Shown here: piece after piece, positions 26,792-38,890 of the stretch | Position numbering within the stretch: the stretch's first letter is position 1 | Layout: each line of letters opens with the position of its first letter | Assembly: GCA_003342895.1 (NCBI GenBank) | Contig: PTFA01000111.1 | Span: forward strand, 718,199 to 782,198 | Reading direction: 5' to 3' | Source: Casuarius casuarius | Taxonomy: Eukaryota > Chordata > Aves > Casuariiformes > Casuariidae | Length of the DNA stretch: 64,000 bases | Program-made: the position numbers and the translations under genes | The notes under the pieces: generated by a model | What the model was told of the DNA's origin: nothing | The model's input: the letters and a program-made list of their open reading frames with translations, nothing else | The model's database searches: none

Positions 26792-29700
26792 CAAAAACCT
26801 TCCTTCCTGAAATATCTCATCAGGACTTCCAGAGGAATGGTATTTAATGCAGTGTGTTCAGCTCTGAAGCATGGGGTAGCTGCTTTGGGATATATTTATT
26901 ATGTTTCTTATTACAGAATATCGTCCTATGAAAAATTCTTCCCAGCTTCACCATTCTGAATGAAAACCTTAATGAACTGACTTTGTGTATTTCTTCATCT
27001 GTGGTCACAATGACAGGATTTTTTTCAATAATATTTGTTCAAATGCGACGAAGAGTAGTTATCTTTTTTCTGTGTCTGTGACTTTCCTTAATATCTTACC
27101 TTCGCATCATTTTGCTAATTCTCGACAACCTATTTGTTAGAACAAAACAGTCGGACTAGAGCAACAAAGTTAATGATTTTTTGTATGAATGGGTTTTCCA
27201 GGGTCCTTTTTTATCCCTTTATCATAGGTTATTCCAAATGCTAAGTTCTTTGGTTTTCTTCCTTCATTTTATCCTATGATATAGATGCCTCTTTTTTTTG
27301 TCTTCCTCAGTGTTGAGCATTTTCAATGTCATAATTTCTTCTGATNTCTGTACTATAACGTGTTGGTTAGAGTTTTCCCTGAGTTTTCAGGGATAATAGT
27401 GGTGTTAATCCTTTTTTAACACTAACAGAAATAATGTCAAAGAAAATTCCATGAGGACTGTTGTCTGGTCACAGCTTTCTAATTTTTTTGCTTAGATCTT
27501 GTCTTCTTTTTACTTGTTTCGGCTCCCACTCCTTCCCCAATAGGATAACAAAAAAACAAATTCAAAAAAAGAAACTGTGTTTTGTGTGTATTTAATCAAT
27601 TAATTCTTCTTCTAAAATCTGAAAAATTATTTACTTTCTTTGTTGTGCATATATATTCACCTTTTTCAATGGAAAATCGAGACTTTTTTATTCTAGTATC
27701 TTACTGAAAAAATATTTTTTCAGGTGCACTAAGGGTATATTTGTAATACAAATGTTTTTGCTTAAATAAAATCACTGATATCTATTGCACTAAAGAGGAA
27801 AGTATCATGAAATCTGAAGGGAAAATGTAAGTGAGATAAGGGTGGAAGTTGCAAAGTAGTCTGAAAAGCTGAAAATAAATTGCTTCCTCTTAGCATCTGT
27901 AAGTTCACATATGCAATTTAGCTTATTAATTTTCTTGATATAAAAGTTAGGCTGGTGAAATATTCACAAAAGAGGGAGGAATAATATAAACTCCACTGGA
28001 TGGTTGCATTTTTCCTGATTCCCATTGCTTATATCATTGCACCTCAAGAGACCGGAGTCGATCAAGGTATGATTGCTTAGCAGCAATACCGATGATTGTT
28101 ATCTTCTGATGGAAATATTGTCTTTAAATATAATTTCTGTAGGCACAGAAAGACACACTGTATTTTTAACAGGAAATTTTGTGATGACCATATCTTGTCT
28201 AACAAATTTGGAACTGAGTGTTCCCTTCTCCTTGACATAAAATGAAGACTTGTTGCCATTTGGGCTGACGCATAAAGGTTGCACAGCTGAGAGGTAGCAC
28301 CTTCATCAGTCATCACTTCAGGATTGTGTGCCTGCGCTCCTCATCTTAAGAATGTGCACACCTTAGGGATCATGACCTGGAGTTGTTGCTGAATTGAATA
28401 CTTCTTCTATTCAAAAAAAATTTCCCCTGTGCTTTGGAGGCTAACAGCGTTCCCTCAAAAGCCCAACTTATATCATGGTTGACATTTTCCCCAGCACTTA
28501 CAAACCACATTGAGGACCTTCAGGTTAAAGACACTGGTTACTACAGTTAGAGCTCCAGTGGGCTACAGTACTCGCACCTTTTCTGGAACAAGTTTTGAGG
28601 ACGTACAAACACTCCTGCACATAGCCATTACACAACTCACTTCTTCAAGTAAAGTATGTTTTATTCCTACGTAATTTTCTCTGAGCTCTCTTCTCCTTGT
28701 TTAAATTCTTTTCAGGTAGGTGGGAAGGTCCGCTTTGAGTGAGCTTCCCAGCAGTGCCCATCGTTTCTATGGAGTCCGGCATACTATCTTATTCTTTTCT
28801 AGGGAGGTAAAACACTGTCATCACAGTTGCATACTCAGGTTCAACCAACCTAAAATTATGATATACTGATTCATTTAAATGAGACTGCACAGTGCACTGT
28901 TTCTTCCAATGGTTCAAAACACCTGCTTTTCCTCCCACTAAGTTTCTTTTTTTACTGACTTCTGACTTGTAAACCTGCAACATCATAAATCTTTTCAATT
29001 TATCAGAGTCCATCCTCAAAATTGTCTTTAGCAAAGCCTTAAGCCTTTTCAGTTTTGGATTATGGAATTTACACGTGATCCAAATTCTTCTTATCTTTCC
29101 AAGCAGTTCCATACCAAAGCTTAGCACTTGTCCAAACATCTGTAGTGCTGGGTATCTTTTCTGCCCTCTTTTATTTCTGTCTTAAAAGCCATTAATCTGT
29201 ATATACAGACTATAGCCCTTTTAATACAGTCTGAAAAGGTGGATAGATGAATATGCAGCATTTGCTGGAACAGTTGCTTTGGCAAGTGGGCGTAACAGGT
29301 GGCATGATTTTGTATTAATAAGGATCATCTGCTAATTAACTCTCTGGCTTTAATGGGAATGTCCAAAATAGTGTAAAAAAAATCTTTCTTCTTGTAAAAA
29401 CAATCAACAGCAGTCTTTTTCTCAACAGTCTTGTGCAGAAATACAACATATAAATAGAGGCATAAACAGCTATCTGCACTCTTTTTGCAGTTCATTTGCT
29501 ANACAAGAAGAGCAAATACCATGAGTTATCTTTAGTTCGTACTGTCTTGTCTCTCCTCTCTCAAGGCCCACAGTACTTCAATAGTGATGTGGAAGATACT
29601 TTTACAGTCACAAACCCCTTCCTCTTTTTCCAAATGGGCAGCATCTCTCCACTCTTGCACATGGCACTGTCTGCCCTTTTTTCTCCCTCTGAGTCCTCTC

Positions 29701-31511
29701 CCTGCTCAAGGTACTTACTCTTAAGTCAGCTGGCTATGTGGAAGCAGTAAATTGCATATATGATAATGTGTGCTACCAACCAGCCTTCTGAGCAGAAGGT
29801 ACTTTACTCTTCACTGTCTCCACATGCAAAAGACCACCTTCTGTTGTCCCCTTGTGATGCTGGACCTCTGTTCAGTCCTGTATTAGGACCCTAAAAAATC
29901 TAATTTATCTCTGCATTATTTACAAGATTCTGACTTTCTCTGTTAGCATAAGAATTCTCCTGAGAAAGTTCCTGTGTCTACTGCTTTACCCTTTTGCCAT
30001 TCTTTTTACTTTGCTTTAGTCTTTATGAGACAGGATTTGGTGAATGTAAAGATCAGTGTTAGTAAAGCTGACGAAAAAGGAAGAGGTTGTGTTAACACCC
30101 TTCTGGGTAAAAAAATACATATAATCCTGAATGTTCATTTTATTCTATTAAAAGGTTGATTGAAGATGCACTTAAAAATTTTGGTATTCTTTTTTTTACT
30201 ACTTACCGATATTAGAACAAAATATAGGTACCCTAGTATATATGTAGGGTAGATTTAATTCAAAATGCCCTGAAAGTGAAAAGAATGTTCCTTCTGACTT
30301 TGGTGGCTACTGAATCAAGCCTCTTCAACTTTATGTTATTTGTCTTTTGCTATTTGTTTCTGGTTGTCTGTTGTTGCACTATTCTGTCTGTTAATGAGGG
30401 TCTGAACTGTGGAGAGATATCTTGGCAAAGAGGGCCCTTCTGGTTCCCACAGCAGTGCTCTTCTCTCCACTGCTCAAAGACTCCTTCCAGCCTCCAGAGC
30501 TCTCTTCCCCTCGGCCCCATAGATTACACCAGTTTCTTACAGCTGCCATAGCCACAGCCTGCTACTTATCCCACCAAGTCAGGAATGGTTGTCATTAGAA
30601 ATCTGACGTATTTGTCTCTATTTGGCAAACCGTGCTATACTATGAGGAACCAAAGTCATGCACTATATTCAGCTGTGATATTGCACTTTTGGCTATAGCA
30701 GCCAATATTGACTGTCCAGGCAGAAAAGGGCTTCCTCGGCCATGAAAGTTCTTTAGATTATTATTTTTTCCATCCTGAAATGGGAAAGGAAATTGATATC
30801 TTAAGTTTTCATAAACATATTCCAAACTAGAAAATTTGATCAGGACAGTTGAAAAGTTTCAAGTTTGATAATTTTATTCTTTAATTTTTCTTAGGATAAC
30901 TTAATGTCATTTTCAGAAGGTAGATATTACAAATCAGTGAATGAAACTTTTACTTCCAAAAGTTCAAGTGGAATATTTTAGAAAATCTGTACTATCTTCT
31001 CTTCAATTTTCCTTTTTTTTATCAGGCGACTAACTTAAATGAAGTCTTTCTCTCAAGGAGAATTGTTTTTTGATGACTCCACATTTTCCGTTAAAAAAGG
31101 TTCAGTGGAATGTTTCCAACCAGTTTTACCTGTATGACCAATCATTCTTCATAAATATTTAACAGGGAAGGAATGTGCAAATGCTGAAGTGTAATCAGAA
31201 ACTAGCAAAGAGTTTAGAATAAAATTCAAAAGAGAAAAAAATACCATCACATTTGGAATGATGTATGAACAAAGCTGTCATAAAAAGAAATCTGTAGAGA
31301 GTACTATGCATGCAAAGTACTAACATGGTAACACCCCTCCAGGCCATATTTTCCAGAACTATAATCCTGAAATGGAACACAAAACTGAGAAATCATGTGT
31401 TTAGGAGTCATGCAACAATCTCTAGCAGCTGTATAAAATAAAGGATTTAGAACATTTAGAAAGACATGAGATTACAGGAAAACACTTTGTCCTTCTTTTG
31501 AAGGCCAAGGA

Positions 31512-31514
<3 letters not shown>

Positions 31515-31580
<66 letters not shown>
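31515..31580. repeat. A66 homopolymer followed by GAA repeats
   Basis: Sixty-six consecutive A, followed immediately by four GAA units and a further A run. The bases upstream (CTTTTGAAGGCCAAGGAAGC) contain no AATAAA signal close to the tract. No gene or retroposon body is recognisable on that side, and I could not find matching target-site duplications. The long poly-phenylalanine open frames on the minus strand here are artefacts of this tract. Confidence 0.93.
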
Positions 31581-31582
<2 letters not shown>

Positions 31583-32527
31583 AGAAGAAGAAAAAAGACC
31601 TTGAGAGACGAGTCATGTAGAAAGCAGTCCTGGAGAAAAAAATGAAATGAAGTCAATGCACAGTTGCTGAATGTGTAGGAGTCAGAAACTAGAAAGCAAA
31701 GAAGACATGGGTTCCCAAACATGCTGATTGAACAGGAAGAAAATAAAATAAAGTGACTGACCTTAAAAGTATATGGAATTAAAAATAATTTTTGAATACA
31801 GAAGAAGATGGGATTGTTTTATCTAGCTATATGACATTTATTACTAAAAACTGTGGTCATAATCAGTCTTAGTCTCCAAAGATTTCAGCTGGCAGATCTG
31901 AAAGGATACAGAAACGACAGAGGGAAACAGAGGGAAGATCTTACAGGCTGCTGAAACAGAATGAACTTTTCATCTTGCAGAAAATAATTTAGCTGAAAAC
32001 TATAAATTTTGAATCAAATAATTTTAACAGTCAAAGATGAACAGTGTGCATTGTAATATAAATGTATGCAGTAAAAAGGCTAAAAGCAACAATTAACATT
32101 ACTAATTATGAGAAGAGTACCGATGCATCTCTTTTATTTTGTAGTATCTTTAGTAAAGCATAATTAATCTGCCTGTTTTAATGGTACTTTTCCATGTGCT
32201 GTTGGTCAAACCAGAACCAGCAAAAGTAAGTTGAAAATTCCTCAGTGATTGCTTCTCTATATTTTTCCTCTTTGAAATTTATATTTATCTTTGCCTTTTG
32301 TGTCTGTAGAGTTGGCGTAAAAATTATTAGGGCCTGTCTTGTGACTGGTTCCTTTGTTTCCAAGAGAATCTCAGAGAGAAAAATTTGTTCTATTGCTTGT
32401 TCTCTTTGTTTTTAATTTTTCCACTTCTACTTAAGTATTACAAGTTTTTTGATACTTTTGTTCCTAATTAAAATTTGTCTAACCCTAATATATATTTAAA
32501 TGCACAAAAGCATTCAAAAATTGCGTT

Positions 32528-33094
32528 TCAAATCTCATTATCTTCATACATTCTCTGCAAATAGAGAAACTGGCTTTTCCTCTCTGACTTTACCAAGAGA
32601 ATGAATGAGTGTCTGAAGGAGAATCCTTTGAGTTGTTTTGCTCTCTCTGCCAACTCATTCCGCAAAGATACAGCTGTGCTTCTCTGCAGAAACTGGGCAA
32701 AATTTCCATCTGTGAAAATTTTTGACATTTTGAAAAAGTTTTTATTTCTGACTGGAATGAAACAGGAACCTGAATTTTGGGGGGGGGGGNGGGGGAAGAG
32801 GAGGGAGATAGGGGAGAGAGAAAACCAAAAGCACCCTGAAAAAACCCAAACATGAAATAAATCCTCAATTTCAAGTACATGAAAAAAAATCCNTATAAGA
32901 TATCTGTGGGTGTCACTTCCTCCCCCCCGTCTCCCTGAATTTGTAATAGACAGTTTGAAACTCTTCACACTTTCTCTAATAAATACACTCTCTGGAGAAT
33001 ACATCAGGTACCCTGAAGACAGGGCCAGAGCGAAAAGAAACACTTTGAGCCAAGTTGTTTCTGGGAGTTCCCAGATGCTAAGTGGAACTGGCAC
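32528..33094 (-). other. Unassigned 188-codon open frame, probably fortuitous
   Basis: This is the longest stop-free stretch in the window outside CR1 and longer than expected by chance at this composition (rough hand estimate). The predicted protein begins MPVPLSIWELPETTW, has hydrophobic patches around residues 15-25 and 65-100, and resembles no family I know. It crosses a G-run and two unresolved N bases, so the frame across those points is not established. A 136-codon plus-strand frame (32910-33320) overlaps it, which fits a locally stop-poor sequence better than selection for one protein. I see no splice, promoter or polyadenylation context supporting a gene. Confidence 0.12.
32779..32818 (+). 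repeat. G-rich tract with quadruplex-type motif
   Basis: G11, one N, G5, then GGG and GGGG runs separated by 5-7 purines. This fits the four-G-run pattern of a potential G-quadruplex on the plus strand. A C7 run with CTCCC neighbours lies about 105 bases downstream (32921-32928) and could pair with it. Confidence 0.75.
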
Positions 33095-34040
33095 CTTTGC
33101 ACTGTGGCACCTTCAGCACCCACGTCCCCCAGGGCAAGCTGCCAGCTCACCCACCCCAGGCTCTGTCACAAATCCATCTTGTCTTCTAGCAGAATTTCCC
33201 CCAAATGCCAATTATCTTTGTTTTGAAAAAGACCACATTTCACACCAAAAAGTGGGTTTTTTTTTCCAGAAAATTCTTGACCCATTTGAATCCCTGGATA
33301 TTTCTGCAGGAGATAAGTGATGAGAGGTAGGGACTTGACTGGGCCAGCAGGCTCTGTCCTCTTCTGAGCTTATGGTAAAGTTCTTCAGATCGGCCTCGTG
33401 TGTAAGTAAGCAAATTAATGATATCTCCCTAACACTTTAACACAGAAGAAAGCACAATGTTTCCTGAAACAAGATTTATTTCTCCTTTGAAACCAGTCTT
33501 TCACAACACAAAAGGAAAGTCTAGTAATGATGAAAGTAATCTAAAGAGAAAGCACTGTTGTGCTGATTGCTGCAATAAGTTGAACCNGTCACATGAAAAT
33601 AAAGCCACAGAAGTCTAAGTTTTCTGTTTGATTAATTCTAGTTACATAGACATGGTGGACTTACAGCTATGCTCTCCTTATCAATAGGTGACAGAAAAGT
33701 CAGTGGTATTAAAAATGTTTCATGCTAGCTTTATTTTTAAAGGCTTCTGGATGCTCAAGTGCAGAACAGATCTTTCTCAAAATTAAGTCATCTGAGCCTA
33801 ACAAATGTTGATACTGGCAGAGGGAAGAAATAACCACTTCTCCAATTTTGTGGCACAGATAAGAAAATGTGAAGTACTGCATTTCTAAAGAGCTGTAACT
33901 TATCTAGATGAAGAGATGAACAAAACATTAGATGCATGGTCATCTACTCTTAGAGATGCTACTTAGAGATTGAAGCATTCTGGAGTACTTGGTCTTGCTC
34001 CCATACTCTCTTACACATTTTGTTCTTGCACATATGAGAT

Positions 34041-34096
34041 ATATGAACAGTCGCAGGATCAGTTAATAATATGAACAGTCGCAGGATCAGTTAATA
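34041..34096. repeat. 28-bp perfect tandem duplication (2 copies)
   Basis: Two identical adjacent 28-base units (34041-34068 and 34069-34096) beginning ATATGAACAGTCGCAGGATC. No third copy is seen. The perfect identity indicates recent origin or an assembly duplication. Confidence 0.96.
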
Positions 34097-37000
34097 AAAC
34101 TTCTTTACCCACCTTTCTGTGTGAATACCCAGTAAGTCAGACAGCAACAGACTACTAAACCTCTTGTTTCCTTTCTCTGGCTGAATGACTCTTGAATCTC
34201 TTTCTCCACAGTTTCTACTGGAACAGTATTTATTGCTTCTAATATTGAACATTCCAAAAACCTGTAGCCTACTGTTAACTCACCTGACAGAAAATAAGAG
34301 AAATCTGAATTTCCTCAGGCAGAATAAGAACTTNGATTTCTGACATTCCCAAAAGATGTTCTGACCATTAGGCTAGACAATGAAAAGATTGGAGATTCTG
34401 GTTGAAAATCTTTCTGTGGATCAATTCGAGGGCATTTTGCCCCAGGAACTGAAATCAATGGTTTTCCCGCTAACAAGATTTCACTGAAGCAAGCATAAAA
34501 AGAACTAGAAGGCCATCTGGGGCTTTAAAAATATTGTCACTAACACCTTCCTGTGTATCAGAAAGAATGCAGTCATTTAGTGCAAAGGCATTTTCAGATC
34601 CTCAGCAACTTCGCTCACAAAGAGAAGCTCATCAAAGATAGTCTGGAGGCATTTAAAGAGTATTTCTATGTCAAGTGACTTGCAACATTTTAGTCTGGAC
34701 TTCACAGGAATGTCTAAAAACTCTGGCCCTGCTGCACAGCAGAAAGTACAAAGGCACAATGGACAATCATGAAAGACTGCTGAATTGTGCAAATTCACAG
34801 TATCCACAGTAGCTTGNTGTGGGTTTTGCTGGGCAAACAATAACCAGCAGAGCTTCCAGTCAAGGAGCGATCAAGTGTAGACTATAAACTAATTGAACTA
34901 AATACCATGACATTTTTTAAATGACTCATTGCTAAGCTGTGCTGCAGGCCTGCTCATGAAAGCTGGCTAAAGAGTAATGTGAATGACCAGCCATTAGCTG
35001 CCTATTTCAGGGTGGACCGAATAACTTTTCAACCACACTGCCTAAATCTGTGTTAACTGTGAAAGGACCTTAGTGACCGAGCTCACATGCAGATCCCTAA
35101 GCGTGGGGTCAGCTGAATCCTAACCACTGAAAATATAAAGAAAAGCAATGTCCTTGGGAAAAGGAATATTTGATATTTGTAAAGTATCAGTTAAGTGTAT
35201 CAAGGTGAGTGTAATCAAAGGTCTTCTGAAGGCTGCGTTTACTGGTGAAAGGATTTTAGCATGAACACTCATTTGTAATGAGTCCTTTAAATTGAAAGAC
35301 ATAACACTGGAGTAAAAGAAACATTATTTTATTCTTATTTAGCATTGTCTGAGTACCCCCGCTTTCCAGTATCAGAAACTCTATTTCAAAGCCCTTGCAT
35401 AAAAATAGATTGTGTATCTGCAGCAAAATATACAGATAACACTTTTACTCATATATTTAAATGCTCTTCTCTTCCAGCATACATTGCTTATACTTTGTCT
35501 GAGTCATAGTCAGTTTGCTATTATGAAGTACTGAAAGAGAGGTGTCAAAGTTTTAAATTAAGAATATTCCTGGAAGAGTCACAAATGCTTCTAAATTGTT
35601 CCCTTTATGGATTCCATTATGTGAATATGCCATAAAACTTAATAAAACTTTATTCTCCTTCTCAAAAGGAAAGACACATATGACAGTAGGAACATAGTGT
35701 TAAATTTTACAATGCTGTACATCAACAGAAGGGTAAATCCATACAAATACAGCAGGGATTTCATCTAAGTAGCCCAGGAACAAACAGAATACTTAATGGC
35801 AATGCATGCAACATGCAATCTAAATATAGTAAAATTTTTCATTTAGGTTGCTTGCTTCAGTTTCTGAAGAAACTAACATTCATCTGCCTCATATTTCAGG
35901 TAAGCAAGTAATATATGGGATTGCTGCAGGCACTCCACATCTTCAGTAACTTTTGCAAAATGTCTAATGTTTGCAGAACATTGCAACTCTGGCTCATCTG
36001 CACTATTCTCTGAACTCTGTGAGCATGTAACTTGTTGTAAATGGTCTCCAGAGAAAGTGAATTTGTTTATATATATATGTATTTATATACATTGTAATTT
36101 CTGTGCTGTGTGGCTTTCAGTGTTAGATTTCATTAAATTTTGAAGTTGGAAGAACATTCTGTTCCTTTTTCTTGGCTCCTTAGTCTCTTAAACTGTTTAA
36201 AGCTGCAATATAGTAATGTCGAAATAGAAAATATAGCTACTTTTTACCAACATTTTAAAAGCTGGAGTTCATTATGGCTATCCTAGGCTTTTGTGTATGA
36301 TTGTTCTCACTTATCTCTCTGTCTGTGCTACATATACTTTGACAAATTATCCACTCCCATCGCTTTCAGGAATCTTCAGGACATTCTCCTACTTTGTTTT
36401 AAAGATTGCTCTTTGAGGGATCTCATGTTCTTTGCATTTTCAGCATTTATATCTGGGGACTTGCAGATCTCCCTGGCCACCATAGCTTTATCTCCATTAG
36501 TTCTTACTGTCTCCTGTCAAATACCATGTTCTAGTTGTCCTCTTCTGAATTCAGGCTGACATGGCGAAAACACACTTCTTGATTTTCTTCCATGATAGTC
36601 TCCACAAAACCAACATCTTGTCTTGCAAGTCTCTCTAGCTCGAGTTTGGTTTGGCTTGACATGATGATAGTCTTCCTCATTTCTGGGCACCAAGACTCCT
36701 ATGATAACCTTTTCCATATCTTACAAAGCATTTCTAAGCACACTGATTTTCCCAGTGGTCAGTAAGAAATGTCACTTACCTTTTGACTGTCACACAATCC
36801 TACCATTTTAGCATTATTGTTTTAGCCTTATTCTATNAACAACAAAACAACATTTTTTCCACATCACTCAGTAGTTCTTGTCCAAACATTTGTGTAAAAA
36901 ATTCATACTGCCTCCTACATGTATAATTGTCTATAAAAGGTCCGTATAAAAAAAGATACAACCACAGTTATGCCCAAATATGTACATTCTTTTCCAGTAC

Positions 37001-37929
37001 CATGCCAGAAAGTAGATTGGGGTACTATCATTTTCTTTTCAGTCTTGCATCACTATCACACTTTGCGTGACTTGCAACTGAATGGATAAAAGTGTGTGAT
37101 GAAATAATTCAGCCTGTGAAATAAGGAATGTAAGTAGTAACGTGTTTTTAAGACCTGANCTCCATTAATGTTCATATGCCATATCTTCCTACCAGGTAGA
37201 AGTTTATGTACTACATAGGTCTTTGAGTAATAACAATTAAGATGTTACCAGTGAGTAAGGGATTATTAGACTATGACTTTCACTATTCAGATTAATTACA
37301 AAAATACCATAAAATTGGAATCACAAATAATAAGCAATGTTTTTTTGTTAAAAAGGAACAAAGTATGGGTACACGTGAAGTACAGAACTTTTGTTCCTGG
37401 TCCCACCTAGACAAATTTTCACTTCCATTGAAAATTGTTTCACTACCATTGATCTCACTGTGAATGTGTTTAAAGCAAAATACATTTTTTTAAAGAGTCC
37501 AGTTGTTATCAGTTTACCATACCATAACAGTATGGTTTTAATAACTACATTACTAAGGAAGAAAACTTCATAATATTAATGGATATTTAGTCTATTGTAG
37601 CTGTGGCTTGCTACATGGTTATTTGCCTGATCTGTTTCTGTATTCATATATACATCTGTGTATGATTGCTGAATTTTGTTAATCTAAATGCAAACTGAGG
37701 AAGTAGGAATATAACTGCCTCAGGTATGCCTTGCTAGAAGGCATGTGAGTTATATTAGTCTTTTTGCAAAAGCTNAATTTATTAATAACATGACATTAAG
37801 TCAAATTTTGAGGCGCTGTAAATGGAGTTGCTATGGAGAAAAAATATGGTATGATGGTATTTAGAAATGTGTACAATACATTAATTGCCCACAACAATTC
37901 TTTGTAGGAACCACTTCTCCATGGCATGT

Positions 37930-38890
37930 GACTCCATGCTGACTACTCCTGATCACCTTCTTGTCCTTCACGAGCTTGGAAATGGTGTCCTGGATGAACT
38001 GCTCCACCACCTTTCCAGGGATTGAAATGAGGCTGACTGGCCTCACTGTAGTTCCTGAGGTCCTCCTTCTTGCTTATCTTGAAGATATGAGTGACATTAG
38101 CCTTCTTGCAGTCCTCTGGCACTTCTCCTATTCTCCATGTCCTTTCAAAGATGATTGAGAGTGGCCTGGCAATGACGTCCACCAGCTCCCTCAGCACCGG
38201 TGGGTGGATCCCATGAGTTTGTCTACGTCCAGTTTGCTTAAATGACACGTAACATGATCCTCCTCCACCAAGGGAAAGTCTTCCTTGCTCCACATCTTCT
38301 TTCTGGTCTCTCTGGCCTGGGCTTTCTGAAAGCCAGTCTTAGCAGTAAAGACTGAGGCAAAGAAGGCATTCAGTTTCCCTGCTTTGTCTGTATCCTTTGT
38401 CACTAGAGCCCTTGCCCCATTCAACAGTGGGCCCACACTTCCCCTAGTCTTCCTTTTGTTATTGATGTATTTATAGAAGCGCTTCTTGCTGTCCTTGACA
38501 TCCTTCACCTCATTAAACTCCAGATGACTGTTGGCCTTCCTAGCCTCATCTCTGCATTTTTGGACAACATCCCTATNTTCCTCCCAGGTGACCTGTTCTT
38601 GTTTCTATCTTCTCTTCATTTCCTTCTTCTGTTTGAGTTTTGCCAGGAGCTCCTTGTTCATCCATGCAGGTCTCCTACCCTCTTTGTTTGACTTCCTGCT
38701 CTTTGGGGTGGACCATTCTTGAGCTTAGAGGAGGTGATCCTTCAATATCAATCAGCCTTCTTGGATTCCTCTTCGTTCTAGGGCCCTATCCCATGGGATT
38801 CTTTCAAACAGGTCCCTGAAGAGGCCAAAGTCTGCTATCCTGAATTCCAGGGCTGTGATCTTGCTTTTTGCCCTGCTTCCTCCTTGCAGG
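37930..38890 (-). mobile_element. CR1 LINE fragment, ORF2 reverse-transcriptase part, 3' end missing
   Basis: The best preserved CR1 piece in the window, coding strand minus. From high to low coordinates it carries the region before the reverse transcriptase (plus-strand landmarks TCCATGCAGGTCTCCTACC near 38.66 kb and GGGCCCTATCCCATGGGATT near 38.79 kb), then the start of the reverse-transcriptase domain down to the SSQHG motif near 37.93 kb. At that point similarity ends abruptly, although an intact CR1 would continue for the remaining reverse-transcriptase blocks, including the catalytic YADD-type motif, and the 3' UTR. The high-coordinate edge near 38890 is also abrupt. Because CR1 inserts by target-primed reverse transcription from its 3' end, the missing 3' end points to later deletion or rearrangement, or to an assembly join. 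One N lies at 38577. Confidence 0.92.
37943..38508 (-). pseudogene. Broken CR1 ORF2 reverse-transcriptase reading frame
   Basis: Coding remnant inside the CR1 fragment. The first piece (38508 down to about 38210) begins MKDVKDSKKRFYKYINNKRK and contains GPLLNGARALVTKD and LNAFFASVFTAKTG, typical of the CR1 ORF2 segment just before the reverse-transcriptase fingers. A frameshift near 38.20-38.22 kb follows; compared with remembered CR1 sequence it looks like a loss of about 10 bases between two CCCAT repeats. The second frame carries VLRELVDVIARPLSIIFERT and GEVPEDCKKANVTHIFK. A second frameshift near 38.04-38.05 kb, apparently a small insertion, leads to RPVSLISIPGKVVEQFI and the SSQHG motif. 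Two frameshifts and the missing catalytic part make it non-functional. Confidence 0.9.

Larger units (their letters stand above)
22006..31514. other. Gene-free AT-rich stretch
   Basis: No supported gene. The longest open frame is 116 codons on the minus strand at 28789-29139; it is lysine/arginine-rich, has no recognised domain and is within chance expectation. The stretch holds T24 (22466-22489), T13 (23026-23038), a 10-bp cryptic tandem repeat at 24321-24349, an ATTAT-rich tract near 25.97-26.01 kb and G12 (26780-26791). Confidence 0.7.
31581..37929. other. Gene-free stretch
   Basis: No supported gene. It contains the longest open frame outside the repeats (188 codons, minus, 32528-33094, crossing two Ns and a G-run), a G-rich/C-rich pair at 32.78-32.93 kb, a perfect 28-bp tandem duplication at 34041-34096 and a short TA-rich tract near 36.07 kb. 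I see nothing else beyond ordinary AT-rich DNA. Confidence 0.65.

Noticed and set aside
31422..31722. Poly-phenylalanine open frames on the minus strand
   Set aside because: They only translate the 66-base A tract on the opposite strand.
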